Shown: positions 63,649-64,000 of the stretch, one piece after another | How the letters are laid out: the number at the start of each line of letters is the position of its first letter | Position numbering within the stretch: the stretch's first letter is position 1 | Position numbers and translations under genes: made by a program | DNA from: Apoda limacodes | Taxonomy: Eukaryota; Arthropoda; Insecta; Lepidoptera; Limacodidae | Length of the DNA: 64,000 nt | Assembly: GCA_946406115.1 (NCBI GenBank) | Contig: OX291560.1 | Span: forward strand, 8,867,158-8,931,157 | Reading direction: 5' to 3' | Notes under the pieces: model-generated | What the model was told of the DNA's origin: nothing | The model's input: only the letters and a program-made list of their open reading frames with translations | Databases searched by the model: none

Positions 63649-63754
63649 CTGTAACAAACAAAATTAGTACATCATTTTTGTAAGTATATCGACTAACATT
63701 CGAGGATTTTGGGTATGGAAATATATATCCTACAGAAATGTCTATCTGAGGGCC

Positions 63755-63960
63755 CGCTTAAGCGTCGGTCCTGGCTATTCTCATACGACAGCAGTCGTTA
63801 AGCCAAGTCAGAGGCCGTGAGAACGATTTGAAAACTTTTACAGTCGAGTGGCCACTAGATCGACGGCGTCCGCCAACATGCATTAGGTCAGCGATGTAGG
63901 CTATGGCCAAAGTCGCCTGTGCCCTGCAGTAGGTCGTTTAACGGCTGAGCGAGCAAGGTC
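63755..63960. repeat. Repeat fragment, RTE-tail type
   Basis: GGTCCTGGCTATTCTCATAC, GACAGCAGTCGTTAAGCCA and AACGGCTGAGCGAGCAAGG are blocks found in moth RTE LINE tails; shares its first half with 60985-61145. Lies in the ASCC3 intron upstream of v1. Confidence 0.45.
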
Positions 63961-64000
63961 TACAAAAAAAACTGATGGCTTTATTAACTAATATTTATTT

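Noticed and set aside
6341..63648. ASCC3 as a pseudogene, because many transposons and RT fragments lie inside it
   Set aside because: All insertions fall in introns; 33 exons join in one frame with GT-AG borders and intact helicase motifs.
1..64000. CRISPR arrays, operons or prokaryotic systems
   Set aside because: The sequence is eukaryotic with spliceosomal introns; the short tandem arrays lack unique spacers.

Overview
The window is a stretch of an AT-rich insect nuclear genome, almost certainly a moth or butterfly. This is inferred from two things. Two conserved animal genes are split by many GT-AG introns. The spaces between exons are filled with repeats typical of Lepidoptera: tRNA-derived SINEs whose tail reads TGTCCAAAAATATT, Jockey/CR1-like LINEs ending in GTTTGCCACCTTAGTGGTAT, RTE-like LINE tails and many short inverted-repeat elements. 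No bacterial or organelle signal is present.

Two host genes are present, converging tail to tail. At the left edge (1-317, plus strand) is the last coding exon of ALG2, the mannosyltransferase that extends the dolichol-linked N-glycan precursor. From 63648 down to 6341 on the minus strand runs ASCC3, the Ski2/Brr2-type double helicase of the ASC-1 complex (DNA alkylation repair, disassembly of collided ribosomes). I placed 33 consecutive coding exons, about 1,817 codons. They cover helicase cassette 1 (Walker A, DEVH), a first Sec63 domain, helicase cassette 2 (Walker A, DEIH), a second Sec63 domain and the stop codon. The first few hundred residues lie beyond the right edge. Every junction keeps the frame and uses GT-AG, so the gene looks functional.

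Layout: 318-6340 is intergenic DNA with a dead Tigger/pogo copy (839-1824) and a small inverted-repeat element (5672-6007). From 6341 to 26400 are the 3' exons. Their introns hold an RT fragment (8.2-9.3 kb), a GC-rich retroelement (10.6-11.1 kb), a PIF/Harbinger fragment (12.15-12.47 kb), a 200-bp fold-back and an apparently intact IS630-Tc1-mariner element with DD82E (Sailor-like) catalytic spacing (13.75-15.87 kb). They also hold a 43/44-bp periodic array (20.58-20.97 kb) and a 5'-truncated LINE with a long open RT frame (20.97-23.19 kb). A single 16.1-kb intron (26548-42657) separates the DEIH exon from the motif III exon. It contains SINEs, a possible Crypton-like fragment, a broken THAP/P-element-like transposase pierced by a Jockey-like LINE, and MITEs. 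From 42.6 to 63.7 kb are the 5' helicase and Sec63-1 exons, with a piggyBac-like TTAA element, further MITEs, an internally deleted LINE (52-54.4 kb) and several SINE copies.

The most interesting object is the intact two-exon Sailor-like transposon. Next are the THAP/P-element remnant, the 43/44-bp array, and a tandem array of T-tract units directly in front of the exon carrying the first Walker A motif. Family assignments rest on motif recognition by eye; no database search was run.
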